NCBI GenBank assembly: GCA_007922195.1
Contig: ML682038.1
Span: 6,208,689 to 6,272,688 of the forward strand
Direction of reading: 5' to 3'
DNA from: Podocnemis expansa
Lineage: Eukaryota > Chordata > Testudines > Podocnemididae
Length of the DNA stretch: 64,000 bases
In this document: positions 1 to 12,282 of the stretch, in pieces
How positions within the stretch are numbered: position 1 is the first letter of the stretch
Layout: every line of letters begins with the position of its first letter
Notes under the pieces: generated by a model
The model's database searches: none
Told to the model about the DNA's origin: nothing
Seen by the model: the letters and a program-made list of their open reading frames with translations, nothing else
Made by a program: the position numbers and the translations under genes

Positions 1-2460
1 TTCCATATAAAGTAACTGCAATTGGAATGTATTTTAGCCACAACTGTTTACAGAATAGTATTTTGAGAATCAAATGACTAGTACTCAGTTGAAATAGAAG
101 GGCCTATAGTGGTATTACAAATCTTAGAAGGTGCGTGATCTTTCCACCCAGAAAGTCACTGCCCTTTTCACAGAGTCCATAGTCATAAGAGGAGTTGCAT
201 CAGAAGCTATTATAGACACCTTAAATCTCTGAAACCTCTGTTCACATTTTATTATTCATTTTCCTCCCTTCTGATATTTGTACTCGTTCAGGACAATATC
301 ACCACTTTCTATAACATGAAGACTGTGGGGATGGATAACTACCATGGCTTGACAGATCATGCAAATGAGGTTTCACTGAGACCATTTGCAAACTCTGAAA
401 TTTAATTAAACAAAGAGGCAGTGAGCAGACAAAATGCTTTCAATGAGAAGAGGACGACTCTTACCAACTGTCAAGCTGAAAGGTATTTTTAAACAGGGCA
501 GAGGGGCACAAATCAAGATTATGACAGAAATCTGCATATTGCCAGAGGATTAAAAAATTGGTGGCCCCTCAAGAATCTGTTAAATGACTAACAAGTCACA
601 AGCTAAATAGCCACAGTTGTTGACTTCTGATTCCCAGAAGTGTTGGCCTTAAACAAGTGACTGAGGTTTTGCAAGGACCGGAGACTAGAGATCAAAGGTG
701 CAATAAACAGTTAAAAAGTCTCTCTCAGGAAAGAAGGCAGAATTAATTGTCACTTGCTCTTCCAAGTAAGAACAGACTTAGATGGAAGAGAGAGTTCCTA
801 CAGCAGTTTTTCAAAGGAACCTGGATCTTCCCTGATATCCAGGGAATGGTAACCCTTAAGGAAAAGACAAGCATGACTCACTGTTTAAAGTCAGTTTTCT
901 CTATAACATCTTTAACTTAAATAAATAACTTTGCTTTAAGAGGGTTGTCACTGTTGCTGTAAGGTATAGAATAACAAGACCAGAGCCTAAATCACACTTG
1001 CTGCAATGATTAATTGATCACAGGGAACTGCAAACTAGAACCCACTCGGACCGCCGGAGACTCATGTAATTCTATCCCATCCCAAAACCTGAAGATAGTG
1101 AAACTCCAAGGCCAAGTAGTTCGATCTCTCCAGTTCAATTGAGTGGTCAGTGATGACCCACTCAATCGACATGGAGTTCGTCTCACTAACTCCACCCTCC
1201 CGCTGTAAGAGTAGCAGCACTGAGTTGAAGAGATGGCATTTTCCTTCAACTCAGCCCAGTGGAGCCACAGAGGTAAGTGGGCATTAGAAGTCAAAGGGAG
1301 ATAAGCAAGTTGTTTCATGTAGCTTGTATCTCTCTTTGACTGCCACCAAAAATGGCAGTGAGACCAAGAGTCCAAAAGGGGTTAAATGGGCTGTTAGTCC
1401 AATAACTATCACACAAGCACATATTTCAAAACAGATGAAAGGAAGATATGTAATCCTCACTGCTCTGGTCACTTAAAACTGGTATTGCTATAACTCAATG
1501 ATACAAATAAAATAACAAAAAAGTGAAAAAAATAAAAGCACTATGAAACCCATTACAAAGAATAGATAAAACTTCTATTTATTAGCTGCTTTCAACATTT
1601 AAACTTCAGCAACAGCATACCTAACAATATATGTGCAGTAATTATTGCCACAGCATAATGGTAGACTAAAATGAAAGATTTTTTTCCTCTCTTTGTACAG
1701 CATGGATTTCTTCACAAACTCAGCTGTATCATTTCATTAAACTCCAAAGTCTAGGAATATGTAGTAGCATAGGCGATATTAAATTCAAGTTGAGGTCAAT
1801 TCCTGGATCTTCCAAGAATTATTCTGGGGCATTCCCCATCTTAACTAATGCTCTACTCATAAAAGCTAGCGGAAAGACCCATCTTGATTCTCTGACCCAA
1901 TTAGAAAATTAGCAATTACAGAAAAACATCATCCTGTAAACCAACAAAATTTACTATGGAAATTTACCAAAACATGTAATCCAAAGATAGTATTCTGACA
2001 GAGGAAAAGCATATCCTAAAGATAAATCTACCCCAGCTTCAATTCCGAATTCCTGAAAACTTCCAAAGCATTAAGTAACTCTGTGTTCAAAAAATCCACT
2101 TATGCAAGAACTGTGGGAATCACTGGCTTGAAAGTACAGGGGTGTAAACCATCAATCTTACTAGAACTCAAGCTCTGTTTTAAAAAATAAGTTTATAGAC
2201 TTACTTTTGCAAAAATGTGAAAAGAATGCAACCAGACACAGTGTTTGTGAATCTGAATAAGTAGACAAGCAGCTTTCATCACACTGCTGTTCATAGCTTA
2301 CCAAATAGATTTAGACTACTATTTGTGAAAACTACTAGCAACAGTTGAGATCAGGCACTGGATTTATTAAACCCAGCTCAGTTATTCAAAACTTTGTTTA
2401 ACCTCATTGTTCAACATATAGCATTAGGCTTTATTTACTGCATTCTCTTGAAATCGTGCT
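1..2460. other. AT-rich intronic sequence, no gene recognised
   Basis: I see no exon, RNA gene or clear transposon boundary here. The only structured part is a short hairpin at 1138-1166 (arms ATTGAGTGG and CCACTCAAT) inside a moderately GC-richer patch of about 1020-1400. That patch may be an old DNA-transposon remnant, but no terminal repeats or target duplication could be defined. Confidence 0.5.
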
Positions 2461-2469
2461 CTAGGACAC

Positions 2470-2830
2470 TCATCACTGAACCTGAGCGCTTCACAAATAT
2501 TAGTCTATCTTCCTAAAATCCCTGGGTGGTATTATCCTTATTCTACAGATGAGAAATTTATACGTTTAAAGCACAGGTCCCACTAACTTCAAATGCAGCT
2601 ATGAGCGTTCAACATTCCTGCAAACCAGAACCCAGTGTGTCAAGACAGACATCCAAGAAATAAGGCACACACAATTAGTAGCTACGTGTGAAAAGTTTAA
2701 AGTGACTTGCTTATCACAGAAGAACTCTGTGACAAAGACAGGAACAGAACTCATTTCCCCAGTGCAGCATTCATCTACCACCTTATCCACGCCATGACAC
2801 AGCTCCTCCTCTGCCTACAAGCCCTGCTTC
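2470..2830 (-). repeat. MIR-like SINE, interrupted
   Basis: The order of blocks (GCGCTTCACAAATATT, then a TTATCCTTATTCTACAGATG block, then GTGACTTGC...CACAG and a run ending near a CATCTACCACC-like block) is that of a core-SINE of the MIR family read on its complementary strand. About 130 bp of foreign sequence (roughly 2570-2700) separates the CAGATGAG block from the GTGACTTGC block. Divergence is high, as expected for an ancient SINE. Family assignment is from remembered consensus features, not a search. Confidence 0.6.
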
Positions 2831-3429
2831 ATTCACTACACACCTTCCAACTTATACATCAAAGTAAGGGTACAGGCAGAGGTCCTACAGATAGCAGCTT
2901 TCTATATTACTCAACTCCAATTCATCTCCAGAGAAGGCCCTTTTAAAATGAATGAGCCAGAGGTGTGAGTTCATTTAATTAAAATTTATATAATAATGCA
3001 TGCACAAGGGTGCCAAATTAAGGCTGCACCCTACCAAATTACTCCTGGCACTTACTGACTTTTGAGTGCTTGACTTTGCAACCCCAATATTTTAATCTGG
3101 GTCATATAATTTTATAGTTTTTAAAATATACAAACTGAAAACTGAAATTCCAGCATCATGTGGCACTATACTGAAACATACATGGGCCAGCAGCAAAGAC
3201 CTTTCCTACTTTAGCTAACTGAGTAATCACTAGCAGCTGTAGGCTGTCATCCCCTATATACATTAGCAATTAGAAGGGATGAGACACTTTGCCTGTGGGT
3301 TTCACAGATACCTACTGACGACACATGAACGGTAAGACTTTTGTCTTAATGCATTTCCCCATTTTCAAGTCTACATTTGTTTTATCTCAACTCTATTTCA
3401 TCATTCTTAGAATTTAAATACAGCACCAT

Positions 3430-3750
3430 CTGACATTTTGTGGTCCCATTCTCCTGCCAGAAGTGGGGGCTCCCACAGCCACAGCCACCAGCCAGCCCCT
3501 ACAGGACAGCAGGGTCAGGCACCCCCTGCAGGGGAGGGAAGATGCACCACTGCCAGCATCAGCAGCTGGCAAGCAGTGGCAGCAGCCAACCCTCTGCAGC
3601 CCCCACCCCCACCAGGATCCAGCCCTGATGGGAGCATCAGGACTGCAGCTGGGCTCCGGCCCCGAGGCTGACCAGCTCTGCGGACCCCCTGGAAGAGTTC
3701 AGGGTCCACAGACCCCAGACTGGGAACCACTGAAGCAGACACTAAGACTT
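3430..3750. repeat. GC-rich transposon-like remnant
   Basis: This is a sharply GC-richer island in AT-rich intron, with CAG/CAGC-rich low-complexity sequence and overlapping spurious open frames. It ends at TGGGAACCACTG, a typical hAT-type right terminus. The left terminus is not clear (a degenerate TGTGGTCCCA lies near 3440) and no target-site duplication was found. It is best read as a decayed hAT-type MITE with a GC-rich core. The open frames here lack any domain and are not called as genes. Confidence 0.4.
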
Positions 3751-3759
3751 GGCTCCTTG

Positions 3760-5720
3760 GGAGAGTCTTATTCTAGGATCTCACCTATTAACACACAAAA
3801 GAGCTGTATTAAACTTAAAGTGTTCTCATAGGAAGTTGTTCTATTTAATCTGTGTGATGAAATTTAGCATCCTTTGAAAAGTGATTCAAAACCATATGGT
3901 GTTCTATTTTTGTGTTAAATTTACAAGTAAAAAGGGCATAGAGCTTTTACATATCCAACAGAAATGGCAGTCCTCACCCTGCAATATGAAAGTCAATCTA
4001 GATTACTACTACTTTATACATATTCTTTCTGCAGAGAGAACAGAATGACTGATGTATTATTTCAGTACACTGTTTTTACACCTGTACCAGAAAGATTTTC
4101 CAAACTCATTAAGACTTAGAACAACAAGTACATAAATTAGAAGAGTAAGACTGACAATGGTTAAGTGGCTGACCACATCCAAAGTCACTTAGCTGAAATT
4201 TTGTTTAAAATAATTTTCCAAACTCAATTCTTGGCCAACTTCAGTGAAGGGTTTTAGATAAATCACTTATCTGAATTATCTACACACATAGGCACGGCTA
4301 ACATTTTTGTTCTAAACCAATTATGTGTTTTGTATTTGACAAGACCATCGTCCTCAAATATTTTCTGTATATTTTGCAGTGTAAACACATGACATGTAAG
4401 GAAGCTCTGGGCATGCAACACTGATATTTAGTTCCCTCTGTTAAATTAGCATCTTGAGATCAATCACCAGAGAAGAGGCTTAAATAGAGATTGAGTAAGA
4501 GAAGAGGTGGTTGCCTGGTGAGCAAACGTTATTTAACTTTTGCAGGTGAAAAGCATATGATGGGGGGAAACCTGAAAGCATTAAACCGAAACCACCTCTG
4601 ATGCATCCTGGATCAAACTAAAAATATAACATAAGGTTTCAGAAAAAGCAGCATTTCCTTCAACACAAAATTATATACATCTTTTTAAAATAATACCAAT
4701 TTGACAGTTATTTTTATCTGAAGATTTTTGCATACTATTTCCAAGTAGCAAAGATAGTTAATTGAAAATCCAAGTTCTTTCTTTTTTCAATTTTACTATA
4801 GTCATTTCACAGCATTTTGTATAGTCGGTTTGAAGTTTTACTGTTTCATTTCCTGCCTCATGCAAGAATGACATAACCTTCACGCAGAATTGCAGAAGGC
4901 GTTCCCCCGCATGTCCTTTACAGTCTGCAAAGTGATCATACTTGGTAACCCAGGCAGAGCTACTGCTGCTCTTTTACACTTCATGGTGGAGAATCACCTC
5001 TTCCCTGGACTTCTTGAACTGACTAAGGAGCACAGGGAGCCTGGGAATTCTTATTCACTCCCCAAGCCCCTGCTCAGGACAGAAACCTGAAAAGGAGGCA
5101 GGGGACCCTCCATCACTGGACCTTGAAAGAGTACCCTAAAACCTTTTAGCTGAAGTTAGAAGAGCCAGCCCACCTATCCATCTGCAGGACATAACAGAGA
5201 GATAGACATTAGAATCACCAGGATGAACGCAGAAGAGAATGGAGAAGCCGTACTTGTCCCAAATAGCTAAGAACAATCAAGAACAGCTGGCCCTTGAGAA
5301 ACATCATCTCCCACACACAAGTCTATGAGTTTTCACTTGGTATCACACTATTTCCATAAGAGAGGAGGAGATACTGAAGGGCAAGAAGAGACATCCAATT
5401 AGCTCTTTACAGAGAGTGGGACAAGAAGTGAAATCAAACAGATTCATCAGGAGTCTTGCCATCTCAGTTCACAGGGGCAAGGAGCAGAAAAATAACAAAG
5501 CAAAAATCCCTTATTCTTGTCTCCCTCTACAGAATGCAGGAACTAGAAGCATTAGGAACATTCTGTCCCTCCAGCTTCCTCTTTCCAACCACACACAGTT
5601 GGAGGATTTGAACTCCTGACTCCTCCTCCCGTGTATGTGACACGCTGGTTTTGTGGGTCACTTACACAGCAACCAAAGAGAAACAGAAAAATGTGGTTAG
5701 GAATTTAAAAACAAATTCCA
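3760..5720. other. AT-rich intronic sequence, nothing recognised
   Basis: No coding exon, RNA gene, repeat terminus or regulatory element could be supported. Short open frames are non-conserved and look random. Confidence 0.5.
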
Positions 5721-5733
5721 AGATAGGATAGGG

Positions 5734-6245
5734 AAGGGGTAGACAACCCCCAGCACATGTGCCAGCAATGGCATCCAAGCCCATTCAGAGTGGCATGCAG
5801 CACCCTCTGTGGTGCCAAAGAAATTGCCACTGCTGCCACTGAAAGCCACTCTCAGCAGTTTACTCTAGGTGCAGCTGGGACACAGGGGGTCTCCCCATGC
5901 CTGTGCCTGCATGTGACATAGAAAAAAGCTGCCCGTAGTGTGATGCTCCTCAAAGGAGCCACTCCATGCAGCTTCTTTCTGCAGCATACCCGGGAACCCC
6001 TGAACAGAGCCACTTCTCTATGTGGCATGCCTGGGAACCCCTGCCCCCAAGCATACTGCCAAGATGGGCCACTCTGGGAGACTGCTTTCCATGGCATGCC
6101 TGGGAAGTGCTCCCACTCCACCTGTGACCACTGCTGAATCTTCAGGCAACCACCACATTTTTTCAGGAGTGGGGGGCTGCCAGCACCAGCTGAGAGTCAG
6201 GGAGGAAGGACTGGCACAGGGGTCGGCAAAGATTGCTGACCCCTG
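5734..6245. mobile_element. hAT-type MITE with intact 8-bp target duplication
   Basis: The element starts AAGGGGTAGACAACCCCC, ends GCTGACCCCTG, and is flanked on both sides by GGATAGGG (5726-5733 and 6246-6253), a perfect 8-bp duplication as hAT transposases produce. The termini resemble the CAGGGGT...ACCCCTG ends of this superfamily, with the first base mutated. The core is GC-richer and contains imperfect repeats around GGCATGCCTGGGAA. The open frames inside have no recognisable domain, so the copy is non-autonomous. Confidence 0.8.
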
Positions 6246-6639
6246 GGATAGGGGCATGTTAACTACTTTCAAGTTAAGTGTTCCCTTAATTGCAAACTGG
6301 TTTGCAAGGTTAGCCATTAATAGGTGCAGATATAACCCATGCAGCTTTGATGCTACACACAAAAGTAATATTTTCCACTATATTCTAAGAGGCTGTTCCA
6401 AGCCTCAGCTAAATGAATTACTAAAACGTATAAAGCATAAAAACCACCACACCACCCTCCATTCAAGAAGAAGAACATATATATGTAAGTGGACACAAAA
6501 TATTAAAACAAATAGTAGAGATAGAAGGTTGTAAGAAACTTTATGAGCATGCACCAAGAACTGGTCAACTACATTAAAACCCAGCATCTTAGGAAAACAC
6601 TATATCAATTTTGTAATTATTCATGAATTACTGTGTAGC

Positions 6640-8110
6640 CATCAAAGCAGCTGTTGAATAAACTAGAGAGACTCCTGTCACTCTCCATTCACAAAATAGC
6701 TTCATCCTTGGTAAAGTGGACAATTGCACCTTCAGTACCTTGATTAAATGCCCTGTAATTTTACAGAAATCCTATTGAGATGGATTGTTCATCTTGTGTA
6801 TTCTTTCCAAGATTCCTCAATATTGACAGATTCACCATAAAAACGCCTAACCTCATCAAGAGATTAGAAGAGATGAAGAAACTATCATCACATAACCACC
6901 TTATACTCGAAACCTACTGACCACTGTATCTATCTACATGCCTCCATCTGTGACATATCACACAATCCACTGTGTCTAGCTGAGCTCCAAGACACAACTG
7001 CATTTGTTCCAATCCTCAGAAACAAACATCTTCAGGATTTCTATCAAGCATTCTTAAAACTACATTGCCTGCCTGGGGAATTGAAGAAACAGACTGACAG
7101 AACCGGATAGGTACTCAGAAATCACCTATTACAGGACAGGCCCAACGAAGAACACCACTGGTCATTACCTACAGCCCCCCACGTAAAGCCTTTTCATCAC
7201 ATCATCAAGAATCTGCAACCTATCCTGGAAGAAAATTCCTCACTTTCTCAAACCCTGGGAGGTAGCTCAATCCTTGCTTACAATCAGCCCCAACCGTAAG
7301 TAAGTACTCACCAGCAACTAGACACCATATAAGAGAAACATGGGGGGGAAGCTGTGATGACATCATGGGCATTTGCCCAGGGCCCTGCGTAGGGCAGGGA
7401 GTCCCAGAATCCCTAAGACTGCCCTTGCCCAGGTACCCATCCTTGCAACAAATCACTCTGTCCCCATATCTACTCAAGTGACACCATCATAGGACCTAAC
7501 CAAACCAGTCACTCCATCAGGGGCTTGTTCACCTTAACATCTCACTATGTGATATATGCCATCATGTGCCAGCAATGCCCCTCTGCCATATACATTGACC
7601 AAACCAGACTGTCTCTACACAAGAATAAATGGACACAAATCAGACATCAAGAATGGTAACATTTAAAAAGTGGTAGGAGACCATTTCAATCCCCCTGGAC
7701 ACTCAGTAACAGACTTGAAAGTTACTTTATTTTAGCAAAAAAAACTTCAAAAACAGACATCAGCGCAAATCTGCAGAGCTAAAATTTTTATGAAAACCTG
7801 ACACGATCGCACTGGGTCTGAACAGGGATTGGGAGTGGTGGCTAGCTCACTAAAAAATGTAATTTTCCCTCTTTAAACATTCTCACCTTCTAATTGATTG
7901 TTGTGAATAGGCCACATGCACAGTTTGAATTAACCTTGGTAACACTGGCCCTCCACATAACATTGTGATTCACTCTTCTCTGCATGTGTATGTATACCTA
8001 ACAAACTACAGTTTCCACTTCATGTATCTCACAGTCTTACGTCCTATGAAAGGTCAGTTAAAATAAATGTGTTAGTCTTTAAGGTGCCACAGGACTCCTT
8101 GTTTACGTTG
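6640..8110 (+). mobile_element. Penelope-like retroelement, decayed 3' part
   Basis: Plus-strand sequence around 7560-7640 translates, with breaks, to a block containing a YI-D-QT motif followed by a basic segment. This matches the start of the GIY-YIG endonuclease domain of Penelope-like elements (the usual motif is YIGQT, so the glycine is changed here). Sequence before it (about 7000-7550) resembles the conserved linker upstream of that domain. The copy ends at 8060-8110 in the tail GTTAGTCTTTAAGGTGCCAC...GGACTCCTTG, which recurs as short fragments across the window. Frameshifts and stops are frequent and a small GC-rich insertion sits near 7340-7440. It is not functional. Class confidence is good but subfamily is unknown. 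Confidence 0.7.
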
Positions 8111-9234
8111 AAAATAATTCTGCGCATGAATGAGGATGCACAGATCCAGAGTCTGACCACCACCTGCAGAACTATCTAATCACAGCAAAGAATCTGAAAT
8201 AAAAATGGTTGCCTTATAAGCAGAGAATGATTGCTCCACAAAACAGATTTTATTTTTGCAGTCTAGACATTGGTACAATAATGGGTTAAGATATTAAACA
8301 CAAATTCTAGGGAGTGGCTCTTGAAATTATTGAGGACCTTTTTGAGCACTTAAGAGCACTGTTCCCTCTAAGGCACGCGGCAGCGCGGCCGCACGCTTAA
8401 AGAAATCCTGCCGCGCAGGATTTTCCTGCCCCCGCGCATGGGGCAGTTCAGGGTGGCAGCGTGGCCGAGGGGAGACGTGCAGGAGTGCTGTGTCCGGGCA
8501 CAAGCCTCAGCCCAGCCCCTTGGCCGGAGGAAGGGAGGGTCTGCAGGCTTAGGTCAGCCCTGCCACTCCTCCCCTCCCTTCCCTGGAGCCTGTGGAGGCT
8601 CCGCCTCTTCCAGCCGGGGTCTGGCCGTTCGCATGGCCAGCCCCAGCCTCCAGCCCGGGCTCCTCCATGCCGGCCAGCACCGTGGCCTCCTGCCCCCTGC
8701 CCAGCTCTTTGGCCAGTAAAGAGGGCTGGGGGGAGGGGTTGGGTTGGTCAGGCAGCTGGCACGGAAAGTGTGGGGGCAGGGAGGGTGTATGGGGAAGGTG
8801 GAGAAGGGGTCAGGATGGTGGGCTGGGGAGGGCTGGGGAGGGCTTGGGGGGGCTGAAAGAGAAGATGGGGAGCTGGGGGTGGGGTTTAGGAGTGCTGGAA
8901 TGGGGGCAGGGAGCTTAGGGAGTCGCAATTGGGGCAATTCTTCAGCTTTTTAAACAACAGGCATGGCAAAGAGTAAGTGCCATTCATATCCTGAAGTTTG
9001 AAACTCCTCAAGTGGGAAATAGGGAGTGCATAGTGCCAAAATGTCCCTTCTGTAACTAGATAAAGCTGTGGAGGTGAAAAATCTTAAAATCAGTTGTATA
9101 TTTCCTGAAAGCTAGTGTGGATGTTACTTAAGTGGAGTGACTGAACAGTGAGAGTGTTTGAGCAGGCTAACCCCCTGCTTTCAAAGAACCTGGAACATGT
9201 TTTCTCCAGAATCCTGTAAATTACAACAATTCAT

Positions 9235-9345
9235 TACAAAACAAACAAGGAGTCTTGTGGTACTTAAAGACTAACAAATATATTGATTGCATGAGCTTTC
9301 ATGGGAGAAAACCTCATTTCATCAGATGCTTTGAAGAACAATTCA
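9235..9345 (-). mobile_element. Penelope-like tail fragment nested in the hAT element
   Basis: The sequence ACAAGGAGTC...GTACTTAAAGACTAACAA...GCATGAGCTTTCATGGGAGAAAACC...CATCAGATGC is the minus-strand copy of the tail that ends the Penelope-like element at 8110. Read on the minus strand it contains CTGATGA, a short imperfect stem and GAAA. Its position inside the 8357-10270 transposon shows that it inserted later. Confidence 0.75.
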
Positions 9346-9779
9346 CAGAAATCTTAGAGATGTAATGGAGATATCAGATAAGTACTTGTTTTAAATATAG
9401 TAACAGCCAAAAGACTGGGAATCAAAGGAGCCATGAGATTATTCTCTTCACTATGCACCCTAATCTGTCTATCAGAAGAAACCATAATGCATTAAAGGGA
9501 TGTGGTATTTTGGTAGAGATTTTCTCTTAAGTTGAAATATAGCCCCAAAATGATGGGGCAGGTAAAGATACAAGGGACTGAAAATAGGCTTTTAAGAAAT
9601 ACTGTAGCCTTATCTTAAAAGCAGCTAGAAGCCCATTGTTTTGATTTCAGCTGTATTTAGCATCCTTCTTGTAGCAGCATTTTCCTGAAAAGAGATGCCT
9701 GGAATCTTTTTTTGATTTTTAAAATTTCAATAGAATTTACCCCTCTGGGACCATCAAGACATCTTAAATGCTGCCAATT

Positions 9780-9900
9780 TCCAAAGGGGTAGCCATGTTA
9801 GTCCATTCCAGGAAAACAAAACAAAAAACAAGGAGTCTTCCACGAAAGCTCATGCGAAAAATAAATCTTAGTCTTTAAGTGCCACACGACTCCTTGTGTA
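9780..9900. mobile_element. Penelope-like tail, collapsed inverted copy
   Basis: CCAAAGGGGTAGCCATGTTAG...AACAAGGAGTC (minus-strand polarity) runs directly into CCACGAAAGCTCATGCG...TTAAGTGCCACACGACTCCTTG (plus-strand polarity). This is the head-to-head arrangement seen more completely at 34720 and 51735, with the centre deleted. Confidence 0.7.
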
Positions 9901-10329
9901 TCTTAAATGCTGTCAGTGATAATTAGCTGGCTTCCGTGTGAACTGTAACTCTGCATGTAGAACACAGGAGATGAGGATATTAGGCAGAATTGTGACACCT
10001 AGGATCCTGATTGAATATAACTTTGGTCTTGGGTTGTTTGAAAGCCATGGATTAGTTTCTTTTGATTGTATAGCAATTTGGGTAAATTTTAAATAAATTG
10101 GGTGATTTTAGTAATAAAAAACTTTAAATAGTTTATATTAATTTTTCATTGGTCTAGATTTTTCAATAATTTTTGTTGCACGAGTTTGCACACAAATTTT
10201 ATTCAGAAAAAGTTTTGCACACGGGTTGAAAATTTTGCACACAAGCCGCCAAACCTTAGAGGGAACATTGCTTAAGAGCTTGATTGCCAGAAGCAGTATA
10301 AACCCAACAAAACAAAAATATACAGGAAG

Positions 10330-10470
10330 AAAGTTCCAGAGGGGTAGCTGTGTTACTCTGTACACAGCAAAAACAAGAAACACTGCGGCACCTTAAAAAT
10401 TAACAAATTTCTTTGGGCATAAGCTTTTATGGACTTCAGCTCACCTAGTCAGATGCATCAGAAAAAAGTG
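10330..10470 (-). mobile_element. Older Penelope-like tail fragment
   Basis: AGAGGGGTAGCTGTGTTACT...CACTGCGGCACCTTAAAAATTAACAAATTTCTTTGGGCATAAGC...GTCAGATGCATC matches the same tail family in minus orientation. It belongs to a more diverged variant (GGGCATAAGC rather than CGCATGAGC), which suggests at least two waves of insertion. Confidence 0.65.
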
Positions 10471-10812
10471 TAATCTATACTTCACAGATACCAAAGGCAA
10501 TAAATACAAACATATGTAATTCCCCCAGCTACAACCCTGGAAAGAGAACTGTTGTTTTTTCAAGTATTTTGAACAACAACAGCATCCATGCCATGAACAG
10601 ACAACTGTAACTTGAGAGACCTTCAGAAGTTCTCCGTACAGATTAAAATTTTCAAAAATTAGAGACCAGTTACATCAGAGTGGTCCCACATTTCAGTTCT
10701 TTCAAAGCAAATGAATTAAGATAATACACGCAATGCATAACCAACCTAGCCTGAAGTTATGATTTTGTGACGTTACATGTTGGGAAAGAAATTAATTCAA
10801 TTTAAGCCTTGC

Positions 10813-10936
10813 AAATAGTGTAGTGGCTAGCACCTCTGCTTAATATGCAGAAGGTCCTGGGTTCAATTCTCAGGGGGTTGGACTCGATGATCTCATGAGG
10901 TCCCTTCCAGCCCTAAGATTTGATTTGATTTGATTT
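10813..10936 (+). mobile_element. tRNA-derived SINE with CR1-like tail
   Basis: The head has RNA polymerase III promoter-like blocks (TAGTGGCTAGC as A box, GGGTTCAATTC as B box) and an anticodon-arm-like hairpin TCTGC-TTAATAT-GCAGA. The tail GGTTGGACTCGATGATCTCATGAGGTCCCTTCC... is the 3' end of a CR1 LINE, followed by short TGATT repeats. This head-plus-CR1-tail design is known for turtle SINEs mobilised by CR1. It is not called as a tRNA gene because it lacks a complete acceptor stem and continues into the CR1 tail. Confidence 0.85.
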
Positions 10937-10939
10937 CAA

Positions 10940-12280
10940 AATCTGTTCTAGGAAGTTCAAATATTTAAGATAGAACTATTTTTAAACCTGATCCTCCAAT
11001 GCTTATTTTTGTGGAAGAAATTAAAGCATATGCTGTATAACCCATTATTTGTAAAGTAATTTATAACCAAAGACTTTCTTCCCACATTTTTTCCATTAAT
11101 AAATTAAGTTAGAGAAAAGGGACAACCAAAATAATTTGCTACAGAAATACTGGAGATTTGTTTTTAAGATATATTAAGCTTACTAGACTCACAAGCCTCA
11201 AATTTTCACTTATTTATCATTAAATTAATAAAATGATGTCCTCTTGTGTTAATTAATTTTAACACCCTCAAGAAAAAAATAAGAACTAGAGAACAAAAGG
11301 TTTATGTGTTCGAACAGCTGTAATTATGATGCCTCGCCTATTATATTTGAAAGGAACAAGGATGCAAAAGTAATTTTTAATTTGCATTGAGACAGAAGGC
11401 ATTTCATACTCAAATGATTCACATCAATACGATTATGCAAATTATAATTAATGCAATATATTATATAATGGGGATAAATTTTTGAAGAAAACGTGTACAG
11501 TTTATATAAACATGAAATAGTAAAGTGTTTCTCTAACTAAAATTCTTTAATTATATTTTCAGTACAAATCCCCCACTCAGGACATGTCTGCACACTGCAT
11601 AAGAGTCAGAAACCTTCTGAAGCTCTAGCTATGAGATGCTTACATGCTCCATGTCACCGCTATCAGTAGAATTTGAACTTTTACACTTTGATTTTCTTGA
11701 CCACCGTGGAGGTTGCTATCAGAGAACACATGCAAATCATGCAAAAATCTCTGTTTAGTCAGAAGGAATCTATCACTCTCTGAAGCAAGACTGCAGAGAT
11801 CTTTCTGAAACATTACAGAATACCAAATTTCTTTAGTATTCTGTCTTCCAAAGGGTAACAGTGTCCACACTTTCTCCTCAGTTAATCTGTAACCATATTT
11901 CCCCTGCCTAGATAGGTATAATGCCACGGATGTGATAAAATAGCAAAAACCATTTCAAGGGAGCATCAGCACAGAGGGCTGGACAAGAATCAGCACAGAG
12001 GGCTGGACAAGAATCTCACTCAGGCAATTTACAGTCCTTCAACAATACACTCCCCTCGATGTGGAACGGACAAAATGCAATGCTTTTATGTAATCTGGTC
12101 TCTCGGGGCGTTCAGATGATTTAAGGTACCAGCCAGTGTGATACATCTTACATCCTTTCTTGGAGATAACAACAGAGTACAGAAAAGACTAGTAATATGA
12201 AGTAGACTTCCCCCAACCTCTTGTGGGTGTTTGTCTACCACATTAAGCACTTCATCTCATATTGAGAAACACACCATAAT
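10940..12280. other. AT-rich intronic sequence with one short tandem duplication
   Basis: No gene or clear transposon was seen. The only distinct structure is the duplicated 24-mer at 11965-12012, listed separately. Confidence 0.5.
11965..12012. repeat. Perfect 24-bp tandem duplication
   Basis: Two identical head-to-tail copies of a 24-bp unit starting ATCAGCACAGAGG lie at 11965-11988 and 11989-12012. No base differs, so the duplication is recent relative to its surroundings, or it is polymorphic or an assembly artefact. Confidence 0.9.
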
Positions 12281-12282
12281 GC

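Larger units (their letters stand above)
8357..10270. mobile_element. hAT-type DNA transposon, 1.9 kb, 17-bp TIRs, 8/8 target duplication
   Basis: The left end is CACTGTTCCCTCTAAGG and the right end, read on the other strand, is CAATGTTCCCTCTAAGG: 17-bp inverted repeats differing at one base. Both sides carry CTTAAGAG (8349-8356, 10271-10278), a perfect 8-bp duplication. The first 580 bp are strongly GC-rich with overlapping spurious open frames; the rest is AT-rich. No transposase was recognised, so it is probably a non-autonomous derivative. It contains two later Penelope-tail insertions (about 9235-9345 and 9780-9900). A related left end occurs at 43061. Confidence 0.88.

Noticed and set aside
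10813..10880. Possible functional tRNA gene
   Set aside because: A/B boxes and an anticodon-like arm are present, but there is no acceptor stem and the sequence continues into a CR1-type tail. The same unit recurs at 33461-33563 with a target duplication.
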